Counted from the stretch's first letter, positions 1-8,381 are shown. The stretch is DNA of 64,000 bases from Mycolicibacterium senegalense (GCF_019645875.1 NZ_CP081000.1:558001-622000), one strand, 5' to 3'. Notes: generated from the letters alone by a model not told the origin. Numbers and translations: made by a program.

Positions 1-519
1 CCGCTGGCGCTGGGGAATGCCGATGCGCCCGTGGCGCTGGTGGTCTTCTCCGACTTTCGCTGCCCGTTCTGCGCCAAGTTCAGCCGCGACACCGAGCCCG
101 AACTGGTGAAACGCTACGTCGATGGCGGTCAACTACGCATCGAGTGGCGCGACTTTCCGATCTTCGGGTCGCAGTCGATGGCCGCGGCGCGTGCCGGCCG
201 CGCAGCCGCCGAGCAGGGCAAGTTCTGGGAGTTCAGCCGGTCGGTCTACGCAGCCGCGCCGGAACGGTCGAAGGCGGAGCTGACGGACGAGAACCTGATC
301 GGTTTCGCAAGACAGGCCGGTGTACCCGACATCGGTCGATTCACCGAAGGGATGCGCGGTGACTGCTTCGACGCCGCCATCAACGCCGACTTGGCGCAGG
401 GTACCGGGATCGGTGTTCCCAGCACCCCGGCCTTCCTGATCAATGACGTACCTCTGCTCGGCGCGCAGCCCACCGAGGACTTCGTGCGAGCGATCGACGG
501 GGCACTGGCCAAGCGATGA
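1..519 (+). CDS. DsbA-family thiol oxidoreductase, 5' end outside window
   Basis: Thioredoxin-fold DsbA-type protein; the reading frame is open from base 1, so the N-terminus (probably a signal or anchor segment) lies upstream. A GTG at 31 is only an internal codon: the residues before it already form the first strand of the fold. The active site is CPFC, reached by the frame at about base 61. The C-terminal cis-proline loop reads GVPSTPAFLIND, typical of the family. Such proteins oxidise or isomerise cysteines of exported proteins. The stop overlaps the ATG of the CcdA-like gene by four bases, so the two are translationally coupled and the membrane protein is the likely electron partner. Family assignment is firm; substrate unknown. 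Confidence 0.9.
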   Translation, partial: PLALGNADAPVALVVFSDFRCPFCAKFSRDTEPELVKRYVDGGQLRIEWRDFPIFGSQSMAAARAGRAAAEQGKFWEFSRSVYAAAPERSKAELTDENLIGFARQAGVPDIGRFTEGMRGDCFDAAINADLAQGTGIGVPSTPAFLINDVPLLGAQPTEDFVRAIDGALAKR

Positions 520-1355
520 GCGGCGTCGGTCTGCTCGGAGCCTTCCTGGGAGGGTTGGCCTCGCTGCTCAGCCCGTGTTCGGCCCTGCTCCTGCCGTCGT
601 TCTTCGCCTACGCCTTCGACCGGACCCGCCTGCTGATCCTGCGCACCTTCGCTTTCTGGGTCGGCCTGTGTGTGGTGCTGGTGCCGCTGGGTGCCGGAGT
701 CGGGGCGCTGGGCAGCGTCGTCACGCGCTATCGCAGCGAGGTCACCGTAATCGGCGGTCTAGTGCTCGTCGGTTTCGGTCTGATGACCTTGCTGGGCAAG
801 GGATTCGGCCTGTCGGGCATGCAACGGATGACGGCCCGGATCAAAATCTCCGGCACCGTCTCGGTGCTCGCGTTGGGAGCGGTCTATGGCCTGGCCGGGT
901 TCTGCGCAGGTCCGCTGCTGGGAGCGGTGCTGACCATGTCGGCAATGGGTGCCGACCCGGTCTACGGGGCGCTGCTGATGGCGGTCTACGCCCTCGGCAT
1001 GGCGACACCGTTGTTCCTGCTGGCTTGGATGTGGGACCGCTTCACGTTGTCCCGACGCGGCTGGTTGCGAGGGCGCCCCGTGCGTGTGGGTCCGATCGAG
1101 ACCCACACCACCTCGCTACTCACCGGGGCGATGTTCGTGGCACTGGGGGCGGTCTTCCTGCTCACCGACGGCACTGCGAATCTCGGCGGTGTGCTGTCCG
1201 TCGACGCCCAGTACGACCTGCAGGTTTGGCTGGGCCGGCTGTCTTCGGCGGTCAGCGACCCGGTGCTGCTCCTGGGTGTCGTGGCGGTGCTCATCGCGTG
1301 GAGGTCAATTCGGTTGTGGCGGAAGCGGGCAGCGAGCGAGAGCGCGCAGCGATGA
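516..1355 (+). CDS. CcdA/DsbD-type transmembrane thiol transporter
   Basis: 279-residue integral membrane protein of the CcdA (cytochrome c biogenesis) family, which carries reducing equivalents across the cytoplasmic membrane to extracytoplasmic thioredoxin-fold partners. About six hydrophobic segments are visible. The conserved cysteines sit in SPCSALLLP near residue 20 and FCAGPLLG near residue 130, the two half-sites expected in CcdA. ATG at 516 overlaps the stop of the DsbA-like gene, so the pair forms an operon. No cytochrome c maturation genes are nearby, so a general thiol-redox role with the adjacent DsbA is more likely than a dedicated cytochrome role. Confidence 0.88.
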   Translation: MSGVGLLGAFLGGLASLLSPCSALLLPSFFAYAFDRTRLLILRTFAFWVGLCVVLVPLGAGVGALGSVVTRYRSEVTVIGGLVLVGFGLMTLLGKGFGLSGMQRMTARIKISGTVSVLALGAVYGLAGFCAGPLLGAVLTMSAMGADPVYGALLMAVYALGMATPLFLLAWMWDRFTLSRRGWLRGRPVRVGPIETHTTSLLTGAMFVALGAVFLLTDGTANLGGVLSVDAQYDLQVWLGRLSSAVSDPVLLLGVVAVLIAWRSIRLWRKRAASESAQR

Positions 1356-1364
1356 GAAGAGAAG

Positions 1365-1383
1365 CTACTATCGCGCTAAGTAG
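1365..1383. promoter_or_regulatory. Candidate BlaI operator (CTACT-N9-AGTAG)
   Basis: Inverted repeat with perfect five-base arms CTACT and AGTAG separated by nine bases, in the 85-bp gap between the CcdA-like gene and the BlaI-like gene, ending 57 bp before the blaI-like ATG. BlaI/MecI repressors bind such short dyads and usually autoregulate. Assignment to this regulator is inference from position. Confidence 0.45.
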
Positions 1384-1440
1384 GTTCGATACCCGAGACC
1401 ACGAAACGACGACGACGCACCCCTGCGGGCGGTAACGGAT

Positions 1441-1815
1441 ATGGGAATTAAAGGCTTTGGCGATCTCGAAGCTGTGGTGATGGAAGTGCTGTGGTCACGT
1501 GAGGAGCCCTCCACGGTTCGCAGCGTGCACGACGAGCTCGTCACCTTGCGTCAGATCGCCTACACCACGGTCATGTCGACCATGGACAACCTGTTCCGAA
1601 AAGGTTGGCTGCAGCGGGAGAAGGTAGGTCTGGCCTACAGCTATCGCCCGGTGATGACGCGCGAAGAGCATTCCGCCCAGCTGATGCGCACTGTGTTCGA
1701 ATCCGGCGGCGACAGCGAGCTCATCCTCAACTTCTTCCTCGAGCAGATCGTCGACGACGACTCGCAGAAGCTCCGACAGGCACTCAGACGGTTCACCGAG
1801 GAGCAGCCACGATGA
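1441..1815 (+). CDS. BlaI/MecI-family transcriptional repressor
   Basis: 124-residue winged-helix repressor of the BlaI/MecI family. N-terminal wHTH contains GDLEAVVMEVLWSREEPSTV and the recognition-helix region AYTTVMSTMDNLFRKGWL, both characteristic. The C-terminal dimerisation part ends in FLEQIVDDDSQKLRQAL. The stop codon overlaps the ATG of the next gene, an M56 metallopeptidase, reproducing the classical BlaI-BlaR1 type pairing. In this family proteolysis of the repressor relieves repression. The gene is shorter than Mycobacterium tuberculosis-type BlaI by little or nothing. What it senses is unknown; no beta-lactamase gene is adjacent. Confidence 0.92.
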   Translation: MGIKGFGDLEAVVMEVLWSREEPSTVRSVHDELVTLRQIAYTTVMSTMDNLFRKGWLQREKVGLAYSYRPVMTREEHSAQLMRTVFESGGDSELILNFFLEQIVDDDSQKLRQALRRFTEEQPR

Positions 1816-2747
1816 ACGCGGTTACGTTTCTGCTCGTCTACGCGATGGTTTTGAGCTGGCTGGCGCCGGTACTGTTCACCGGCTCGATCTCGGCCAACGT
1901 ACATCCCCGACTGTCGGTCGCGGGCTGGCTCGTGGTCGTCGCAACCGCGTCATTCGCCTGGGTGGCGGCTTTGGTGATCCTGATCGTCGGGGCCGCTCAC
2001 AGCCTGCTCACCCACACCGCACCGACCTTCTGCGTCGAGACACTGGGGATCGCCGGCGCGGTGACGTTACCGCCCACCGTGGCCACGGTATTGGTGGTCG
2101 CCCTGCTCGCGGTCACTGCCGTAGTGGCGACCAATACCACGCGCCGGGTGATCATCACCTTATACCGGACACAGCGCGCCAATCGTGAACACGCACAAGC
2201 GGTTCGAATCATCGGTCGGCCCACCGGACACGCCGGCGTCGTCGCCATCACGGCTGACCAGCCCGCCGCCTACTGTGTCTCGGGCGGCCGGCACCGCGCC
2301 ATCGTCGTGACGACCGCCGCCCTGGACCTGCTCAAGGCGCCCGCACTGGCGGCGGTGCTGGCCCATGAGCGCGCACACCTACGGGGTCGACATCACCTCG
2401 TCATCGCGACGCTCAACACACTCGCCGCGGCGCTGCCACGGCTGCCCCTGATGAGGGCGGCGGCGCAGTCGGTGCCCGCACTACTGGAGATGTGTGCCGA
2501 CGACGCGGCTACTCGCAGGCATGGCCGCGAACCACTGTTGGCCAGCCTGCTGGCTTTGAGCACGCACCGCCAGCCGGACGGAGTGCTGGCTGCCGCGGGC
2601 ACCGCGGTAGCCGCTCGCGTCAACCGCCTCCTGAAACCTCAGCGAGCGATCTGGTGGCGTCCTCGCTCGCTGGCGACGATGCTTGTGGTGATCGCGATGG
2701 CCGTCGCACCGGCCTTCGCTCTGACGTTGTGCACCTTGCAGCCGTAG
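1812..2747 (+). CDS. M56-family membrane zinc metallopeptidase (BlaR1-like)
   Basis: 311-residue membrane protease. ATG at 1812 is chosen because it overlaps the BlaI-like stop (ATGA); an open frame further upstream is antisense-like shadow of blaI. Hydrophobic helices occur near residues 5-25, 35-60 and 80-105, followed by a cytosolic domain with the zinc motif HERAHLRGRHH (HExxH form HERAH). A last hydrophobic helix lies at the C-terminus (MLVVIAMAVAPAFALTL). There is no penicillin-binding sensor domain, so it is the short mycobacterial type rather than a full BlaR1. Likely role: cleave or inactivate the neighbouring repressor in response to an envelope signal (inference from gene pair). 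Confidence 0.88.
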   Translation: MNAVTFLLVYAMVLSWLAPVLFTGSISANVHPRLSVAGWLVVVATASFAWVAALVILIVGAAHSLLTHTAPTFCVETLGIAGAVTLPPTVATVLVVALLAVTAVVATNTTRRVIITLYRTQRANREHAQAVRIIGRPTGHAGVVAITADQPAAYCVSGGRHRAIVVTTAALDLLKAPALAAVLAHERAHLRGRHHLVIATLNTLAAALPRLPLMRAAAQSVPALLEMCADDAATRRHGREPLLASLLALSTHRQPDGVLAAAGTAVAARVNRLLKPQRAIWWRPRSLATMLVVIAMAVAPAFALTLCTLQP

Positions 2748-2753
2748 GCGCGT

Positions 2754-3173
2754 TCAGACGTCGTGGCTGCTGCTCGGTCCGGTGCGGGGCCCGTAGCGTT
2801 CGGCATACGCCTGGTGAATGTGGGCGTTCTTCTTTCGCGACAACTCGTCGACCAGGCCCGGATTGAGTCCGTGTTTGGCGAGCATATGACGACGCCAGAC
2901 CTTGTTGAGCGCGTGGGAGAAGTACACGAACGGGATGAAGATGGGCACCGTCATGCTGGCGTGCAGGTAGAGCGACATCGGGATGAACCAGATGGGTGCC
3001 AGGACGAGGAGCGCGGGGATCGCGACGCGGACCATCATCCGAATGGTGGCTCCGGGACCAGCCAGGTCTTGGGCCACCCAGTCGCGCATCGAATCGGGCA
3101 GCCGCTTGCCGTAGCAGTACCCGATGTACTGCAGCGGGCCCGGTTTGGTGCGTAGGGCTTGGCCGGTGGGCAT
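2754..3173 (-). CDS. DUF5313-type membrane protein (paralogue 1)
   Basis: 139 residues, start ATG 3173 chosen because similarity to the paralogue at 33771-34199 begins just after it (QYIGYCYGKRLPDSMRDWV versus QYIAYCYGKRLPDSMREWV). Two adjacent hydrophobic helices follow (about residues 50-95), then a basic cytosolic tail with ALNKVWRRHMLAKHGLNPGLVDE. I know this as a small mycobacterial family of unknown function, DUF5313. It lies tail-to-tail with the M56 protease, six bases apart. Function unknown; no catalytic motif visible. Confidence 0.8.
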   Translation of the reverse strand: MPTGQALRTKPGPLQYIGYCYGKRLPDSMRDWVAQDLAGPGATIRMMVRVAIPALLVLAPIWFIPMSLYLHASMTVPIFIPFVYFSHALNKVWRRHMLAKHGLNPGLVDELSRKKNAHIHQAYAERYGPRTGPSSSHDV

Positions 3174-3270
3174 CGCTGAAGCGTAGCGGTCGCCGGAACA
3201 TCGCCGAACTGCTACCGGTCGGTCCCTTTCGGTAGCGGGGATCGGCCGATCAGGCCGTGCGTGGTCAGCG

Positions 3271-3966
3271 TCAAGCCGGCAGACGATCCAGCCAATCGGA
3301 GTTTCCGTCGACCGATTCGCCGTCGACGACGACCATCGGCACCCCCGAATCCGGGAGTTGCCGCAGCAACGGCAGGTTGCCGGCCGCGATGGCATGTCCG
3401 TCGAAGGGGATGGGCAGCCCCAGCTTGATCAAGTCCTGCGCAGACGGCGGCGCACCGGCGCGATCGGCCAGACCGGCGAGCTGATCGTTGCTCAGATCGG
3501 TCGGACCTTCTTCCTTCGGCTGCTGCTCGGCGGAAAAGATCTGCTCGATGAACTGCCAGGTGACCTCGCTCGACCGCGAGTGATCAGCGACGATGAAGGC
3601 GGCGTAGATCGCCCGGCTGTCGTAAGTGCCGCTGGCCGAATACTTTTCGAGAAAATTGACGAGCCGCAGATTGATGTGGAGCTTGCCGTCTGCGATGCGC
3701 CGGCCGATCTCGGCCCCCTGCTCGCGGACCATCTTCCCGCTGTAGGGGCAGAGCGGATCCAGGTAGAGGTCGATCTGGCCGGGGGCCGCAGGATCGCCGA
3801 TCGACAGCACATCGCCGGCCGGCGACGCCTCCGCCGCGTATGCCCGTCCGATGCCGGGGCCCCACGTGAGAACCACTGCCAGCAGGCCCAGCGTCATCGC
3901 GATGACCATCGATACAGCTGCCGGCCGAGCGTCGGTTCTCCTGTGATTCGCCTTCATGGTCGCCAT
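3271..3966 (-). CDS. Exported DsbA-like thioredoxin-fold protein with CPYS active site
   Basis: 231 residues. ATG 3966 is preferred because AGGAAGG stands about four bases ahead of it; a second ATG follows at 3957. A signal/anchor segment (VSMVIAMTLGLLAVVLTWGPG) is followed by a thioredoxin-like domain. The active-site position reads LDPLCPYSGKM, so the second cysteine of CxxC is replaced by serine. The cis-proline loop GVPMVVVDG is present. DsbA-like proteins with one cysteine may act as binding or isomerase-type proteins rather than oxidases. Faces the molybdopterin oxidoreductase remnant across a 98-bp intergenic region. Confidence 0.85.
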   Translation of the reverse strand: MATMKANHRRTDARPAAVSMVIAMTLGLLAVVLTWGPGIGRAYAAEASPAGDVLSIGDPAAPGQIDLYLDPLCPYSGKMVREQGAEIGRRIADGKLHINLRLVNFLEKYSASGTYDSRAIYAAFIVADHSRSSEVTWQFIEQIFSAEQQPKEEGPTDLSNDQLAGLADRAGAPPSAQDLIKLGLPIPFDGHAIAAGNLPLLRQLPDSGVPMVVVDGESVDGNSDWLDRLPA

Positions 3967-4064
3967 CTTGCCTTCCTGGGCGAACCGGGCGTTGACAGCC
4001 ACCATTGTGATAGTCATTATCAAAACCCTGTTGATATGGCCTCGGTCTCATCCGAAGGGTTGAA

Positions 4065-4557
4065 ATGGCGACAGACGCTGAGCATCTGGTGACCTGTCCT
4101 CTGTGTGAGGCGATGTGTCCGGATGGATCGTCCGACACTGGAGCTGGTCATGACCAGCCGCCGCCATCTGCGTTCGAACAATTCCTGGCTGCACAACGTC
4201 CCGGCCCTGATGAAGGGGCGCGACCGGTGCACCTTGCTCATTCACCCTGTCGACGCGGCACGGGTGGGTGTCGAGCACGGTGCAGCCGCCGAAGTGCGCA
4301 CCACCGCAGGCGCCGTGACCGTGCCGGTCGAAGTGTCCGACGAAGTCATCCCCGGAGTGGTCAGCCTCCCGCACGGTTGGGGACACGGTCTTGACGGCAC
4401 CCGGTTGGCGGTCGCCAACGCCCATCCGGGAGTCAACAACAACCTGCTCAACCCGACCGACGTGATCGACGTACCCAGCAATACGCACGCCACGAACGGC
4501 ATTCCGTGCCAAGTGCGCCCCGCCGCCGGCCCGGTGCAGGCCACGACCTCAGCTTGA
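4065..4557 (+). pseudogene. Molybdopterin oxidoreductase gutted by an internal deletion
   Basis: The first codons (ATG 4065) encode ATDAEHLVTCPLCEAMC, the N-terminal Fe-S entry of bis-MGD oxidoreductases. The frame then breaks down. From about base 4122 a different frame encodes a complete C-terminal molybdopterin dinucleotide-binding domain: SRRHLRSNNSWLHN, LIHPVDAARVGV, PGVVSLPHGWGH and NPTDVIDVPSNTHATNGIP. Full-length relatives have roughly 700 or more residues, so several hundred residues between the two ends are missing and the ends are out of frame. The remnant cannot bind cofactor or substrate. Alternative: a sequencing or assembly collapse, less likely because both ends sit naturally between intact neighbours. 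Confidence 0.85.
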
Positions 4558-4673
4558 GCCGCATAGTCCGGATCGGTGAGGTTTAGGCCATCTGAACTGC
4601 GGTTTATGGCGATTTCTCTAGAAAGTTAGAGGAAAAGTGACATAGCCAGACATTTTCTTGTTACTGTCCGGTA
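4558..4673. other. AT-richer intergenic region before the lipase gene
   Basis: 116 bp, clearly richer in A/T than its surroundings. It contains a small inverted repeat, CTCTA (4616-4620) and TAGAG (4627-4631), spacer six, about 45 bp before the lipase ATG. This is probably the lipase promoter region; no consensus -35/-10 pair is convincing. Confidence 0.35.
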
Positions 4674-5966
4674 ATGCGCAATGCCGGGGGGATTGTCGTT
4701 GTCCTCATGCTGATGGTCTGGTCGCTCGTTTCCTCCACCACAGCCGCACTCGCCGACACCGGTGACGAGCCGCAGTACGCGGATTTCTACCTACCGCCGA
4801 ATCCGTTGCCGGACGGGATGTCCGGCGACGTCATCCGCACCGAACCGAGCCGGCTGGTACTCGAGCCGTCCGGCCAGCTGGGGGCCATCATGGCGACCGG
4901 GACGCGGATCATGTACCGCAGCACAGACTCTCGCGGGAATCCGATCGCCGTCACCGGCACGTATTTCGAGCCGTACAACGACTGGCCCGGGAAGGGTCCG
5001 CGTCCGTTGCTCGTCTACGCTCCGGGCACTCAGGGGCAAGGCAACCAGTGCGCGCCGTCGCGTCAGTTCAATCAGGGCATCCACTATTCGGGTGGCTGGG
5101 ACATCATGGTCAACTACGAAGAAGCGTTCGTCGCGACATTGGTGGCGCGCGGCTTTGCCATCGTGATGACCGACTACCAGGGTCTGGGCACCGACTCGAT
5201 GCACACCTATGTGAACCGGCTGGCCGAGGGTTACGCCGTCCTCGATGCTGCCCGCGCCGCCATGAAATTGCCCGGGACATCGCTGGATCCGCATGGCCCG
5301 GTGGCCTTCTGGGGATACTCGCAGGGCGGTGGCGCAACGGCGTCCGCGGCCGAGCTGGCCTCGGCCTATGCGCCCGAATTGAACATCGTCGGCACCTACG
5401 CCGGCGCGCCCCCGGCAGACCTCAAGGAACTGTTTCCCTACGCCGACGGTAGTGCACTGGTGGGTGTTGTCGGCTATGCGCTCAACGGTGTCATCGCTGC
5501 CTATCCGGAAGCTGCCGACGCGATCCGGTCGAAGCTCACCCAGCGCGGTAAGGACATGTTGGAATCGGTGTCACGCCAATGCGTGGGGCAGACGATCGTG
5601 GACTTCGCGTTCCGCCATCTTCAGCCGTATTTCAATGAGGACATCAACAAACTCGTCAACGAGGAACCGTTCAGCGGCCTGTTCGAACTGCAGAAGCTCG
5701 GTCGGTACAAGCCGACCGCGCCGGTACTGATCAACAGCAACCGATACGATCCACTGGTCCCGTGGACGGCCGCGAATCAACTGGGGCGGGACTGGTGCGC
5801 GCAAGGTGCCGATGTCGAGTTCCGCACCAACGAGCAACCGCCTTTCTTGAACAAGCTGGTGATCAATCACGCACTCCCGATGCTGGTGGACGGAGAGCCG
5901 GCGATGCAGTGGATCGCGGCTCGCTTCAACGGTGAACCGACCACGCCCAACTGCGGCCAGTTCTGA
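4674..5966 (+). CDS. Secreted lipase (LIP/secretory lipase family)
   Basis: 430-residue alpha/beta hydrolase of the secretory lipase family. An N-terminal signal peptide (hydrophobic residues 8-26, cleavage near ALA-DTG) indicates export. The nucleophile elbow is GYSQGG (around residue 214), with the acid and histidine expected in RYDPLVPW and the KLVINHALPM segment near the C-terminus. Enzymes of this family hydrolyse triacylglycerols or other esters outside the cell. ATG 4674 follows an AT-richer leader. The gene is followed at once by a TetR-type frame, a common regulator arrangement. Confidence 0.88.
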   Translation: MRNAGGIVVVLMLMVWSLVSSTTAALADTGDEPQYADFYLPPNPLPDGMSGDVIRTEPSRLVLEPSGQLGAIMATGTRIMYRSTDSRGNPIAVTGTYFEPYNDWPGKGPRPLLVYAPGTQGQGNQCAPSRQFNQGIHYSGGWDIMVNYEEAFVATLVARGFAIVMTDYQGLGTDSMHTYVNRLAEGYAVLDAARAAMKLPGTSLDPHGPVAFWGYSQGGGATASAAELASAYAPELNIVGTYAGAPPADLKELFPYADGSALVGVVGYALNGVIAAYPEAADAIRSKLTQRGKDMLESVSRQCVGQTIVDFAFRHLQPYFNEDINKLVNEEPFSGLFELQKLGRYKPTAPVLINSNRYDPLVPWTAANQLGRDWCAQGADVEFRTNEQPPFLNKLVINHALPMLVDGEPAMQWIAARFNGEPTTPNCGQF

Positions 5967-5983
5967 TCGATACACTGCGGTGC

Positions 5984-6613
5984 ATCGCTGAACGCAGGAA
6001 GTACAACGCCGCCCAGCGTCGCCGCGAACTGGCGGACGCTGCGATCGAACTGCTCGGTTCCGCTGGTGCGCGCGGCGTCAGCCATCCAAAGGTCGACAAG
6101 AAGGTCGGGGTGCCGGACGGCACCACGTCGTTTTACTTTCGAACTCGAAATGCCCTCATGCATGCGATCGCCGCGCGGCTCAACGAACTCGACCTCGCGG
6201 ACCTGGCCCTGCTGACCGAGTCGACCGACGCCGACCCGACGGAGTTCGCGGGAACCCTCGGATTCGCCACCCTCGTCATGTATTCGGCCACCGAGCCCTG
6301 GCTCACCCGGGCCAAAGCCCGCTACGAGTTGGCCCTGCAGGCCGGGCGCGACGATGACCTCGCAGCCACGCTGCGCGAATCCGTGGAAGGGTTCTACGGA
6401 CTCGCGCGCGCGGTTGTCGCCGAGTGGCATTCCGCTGACGAGAACCCGATGGCGCCAACAGTCATCGACGAACAAGCCAAGACCCTGTTCTCGTTCATCA
6501 ACGGAGTGATGATGACGTTCGTCATCGGTCAACCGTTGGTGGACAACGCCGATCAGCTCGACCGGCTGATTCGAGGAGTCCTGGCGGGCTGGTCTGATGA
6601 TGGAACCGGCTGA
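5984..6613 (+). CDS. TetR-family regulator without a canonical start codon
   Basis: The open frame begins after the stop at 5933-5935 and encodes a TetR N-terminal helix-turn-helix (AQRRRELADAAIELLG followed by GVSHPKVDKKVGVPDGTTSFYFRTR), but contains no ATG, GTG or TTG before the GTG at 6110, which would remove the whole DNA-binding domain. The codon at 5984 is ATC in the context ATC-GCT-GAA-CGC, where an ATG would give the typical start MAERRK. Either a rare ATC/CTG start is used or the start was lost by mutation. The ligand domain to residue 209 is intact. The 3' end overlaps the convergent TetR gene by 61 bp. It probably regulated the upstream lipase. Confidence 0.6.
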   Translation: MAERRKYNAAQRRRELADAAIELLGSAGARGVSHPKVDKKVGVPDGTTSFYFRTRNALMHAIAARLNELDLADLALLTESTDADPTEFAGTLGFATLVMYSATEPWLTRAKARYELALQAGRDDDLAATLRESVEGFYGLARAVVAEWHSADENPMAPTVIDEQAKTLFSFINGVMMTFVIGQPLVDNADQLDRLIRGVLAGWSDDGTG

Positions 6614-7215
6614 ATCACCTTGTCGAACAAAGGCGATGACAGCAGCATCGCCGTCACGTGGTCGACGAACATCTCCAGGTCGGAACCGAGGTTGCCCTCG
6701 GTCCACTCGATGAAGAGCGAGATGATCGCGCCGAAGACAGTGGCGTACTGCATCTTCACCGGTGCCGATGCCGCGTCTGCCCGTCCGGTCGCGACCGCCG
6801 CGCCACCGGTCAACGCGCCGATGGTGTCGCGCACAAACTGCCGCAGTGCGAGGTCGGCTATGGGCTCCACCAACAAGATTCGGCAGATCCGGGGATCCTC
6901 TGTGACGAGTTGGGCGGCGGCCCGCACACCGGCGCGGGTGCGTGCGGGCAGGTTGGCCGACGGGTCGCCGGCGGCGTTGATGATGTCGCGCGCGTGCTCG
7001 AAGGTGCTGCGATAGACCGCGCGCAGCAAATCGTCGGTGTCGGTGAAGCTTTCGTAGAAGAACTTCTGGCTGAGTCCGGCCTCCCGGCAGACAGCGCGCA
7101 TCGTCAAGGCGGACACCCCTTGAGTACCGACCAGGTCAACGGCTGCCCCCAGCAGACGAGCGCGGCGATCCGCCGATCGCGCGTCGGCGTCCTGGCCGCG
7201 GTAGGGCCTTGACAT
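6553..7215 (-). CDS. TetR-family transcriptional regulator
   Basis: 220 residues; N-terminal HTH RLLGAAVDLVGTQGVSALTMRAVCREAGLSQKFFYESF is clear. It is divergent from the DUF1214-sulfotransferase-GH6 operon, with a strong 32-bp dyad in the gap, so it most likely represses that operon and itself. The C-terminal domain gives no ligand clue. Start ATG 7215 is followed by a basic N-terminal stretch typical of the family. Confidence 0.92.
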   Translation of the reverse strand: MSRPYRGQDADARSADRRARLLGAAVDLVGTQGVSALTMRAVCREAGLSQKFFYESFTDTDDLLRAVYRSTFEHARDIINAAGDPSANLPARTRAGVRAAAQLVTEDPRICRILLVEPIADLALRQFVRDTIGALTGGAAVATGRADAASAPVKMQYATVFGAIISLFIEWTEGNLGSDLEMFVDHVTAMLLSSPLFDKVIQPVPSSDQPARTPRISRSS

Positions 7216-7238
7216 GCCGCGAGCTTAGCGGGCACCAT

Positions 7239-7270
7239 CCGATTCTGGAAGCACATGCTTCCGGAATTGG
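7239..7270. promoter_or_regulatory. TetR-type operator dyad
   Basis: Imperfect palindrome with arms of 14 bases: CCGATTCTGGAAGC (7239-7252) and GCTTCCGGAATTGG (7257-7270), four-base spacer ACAT, 12 of 14 positions complementary. It lies between the TetR start (7215) and the GTG at 7281 of the divergent operon and covers the expected promoter. The match to the adjacent regulator is positional inference. Confidence 0.65.
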
Positions 7271-7280
7271 GAGGGAAGCC

Positions 7281-8381
7281 GTGGCCACGCCCGATGCAGA
7301 TGAGCCCCGGGCCGAGGTCCAGGCCTGGAATGCGTTCGTCGACGGATTGCGCACGGCCGGCGAGCAACTCGCGTCCGACACCGCGAACCTGCCGGAATCT
7401 GAACGTGTCGACGGCTTCCGGGCGTTGCTGCGGGGCCTGTCGAACCAATTGGGGCGTTTGGAAGTCGACCGCGACAAACCGGAACTCACCGCGTTCAACG
7501 GCTGGCGGCAGAAGTTCCTGATGGACAATCCCGACTTCCGGTACTGGGTCGCCGATATTCGCCCCGGCGGCCGCTACCGGATCCGTGGCAACCGCGGCGA
7601 CGCGTCGTATGTGTCGATCACCGCCTACGGTGCTGGCGAGAACGGCGCCCAGGCAACCGCCCGGATCGACAGCGACACCATGGCTTTCGACGGCGACGGC
7701 GGCTACCGACTAGAGGTTGGCGGTGCTCGTCCGGCGACCGGTGATTGGCTCGATCTGCCGGAACGGGCCACGGTGGTGTGGGTGCGGCATTTTCACGACG
7801 CGTCGCACACCGAACAGCCGGGTTGGTGTGCCATCGAACCGGTCGAGCCGCCCCCGACTCCGGCGCCCATCGAGTCGTTGAGGTTCGGCAAGCAACTGTC
7901 GAAGGCGTCTGCGGCGGTGACGCACCTGCCCCGCATCTGGAAAGCCGCCGTAGCCGCCGACGCGGAGTTGCCGAACCAGCTGCGTCACTGGACCGAGATG
8001 ACCGGCGGCGCGGTGTTCACCGAACCGGCCATCCAGTACGTGCGCGGCGGCTGGCAGTTGGAACCCGACCAGGCTCTGCTCATCGAAGGCGACCTGGTGG
8101 GTTGCCGATACTGGAACATCTTGGCGTACAGCAGGTTTCTCAACTCGCTCGACTACCGTCATCGGCGAGTCACCTACACCGGTGCCACCGCCCACCTCGA
8201 CGACGGGCGCTACCGGTTCGTCGTCTCGGCCACCGATCCCGGCCCGGCCGCCGGCGACTGGATCGACAGCGAGGGACGCGCATTCGGCATCGTCGTCATG
8301 CGGTTCCTGCAAGCCGAGCAGCAGCCGGCGCTGCCGTCAACCCGCGTCGTACACGTTGCCGATCTGGCGGAGCGGGCATGA
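7281..8381 (+). CDS. DUF1214-type protein linked to a sulfotransferase
   Basis: 366 residues. GTG 7281 is chosen because GGAGGGAAG stands two bases ahead and an upstream start would run through the operator. The protein shows two beta-rich halves with repeated GGxYRIRGNRGDASYVSI-like and VRGGWQLEPDQALLIEG-like segments, as in DUF1214 proteins. No signal peptide and no recognised catalytic motif. The stop overlaps the sulfotransferase ATG, and this gene-pair arrangement suggests a shared pathway modifying an alcohol or steroid-like substrate (inference). Confidence 0.75.
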   Translation: MATPDADEPRAEVQAWNAFVDGLRTAGEQLASDTANLPESERVDGFRALLRGLSNQLGRLEVDRDKPELTAFNGWRQKFLMDNPDFRYWVADIRPGGRYRIRGNRGDASYVSITAYGAGENGAQATARIDSDTMAFDGDGGYRLEVGGARPATGDWLDLPERATVVWVRHFHDASHTEQPGWCAIEPVEPPPTPAPIESLRFGKQLSKASAAVTHLPRIWKAAVAADAELPNQLRHWTEMTGGAVFTEPAIQYVRGGWQLEPDQALLIEGDLVGCRYWNILAYSRFLNSLDYRHRRVTYTGATAHLDDGRYRFVVSATDPGPAAGDWIDSEGRAFGIVVMRFLQAEQQPALPSTRVVHVADLAERA

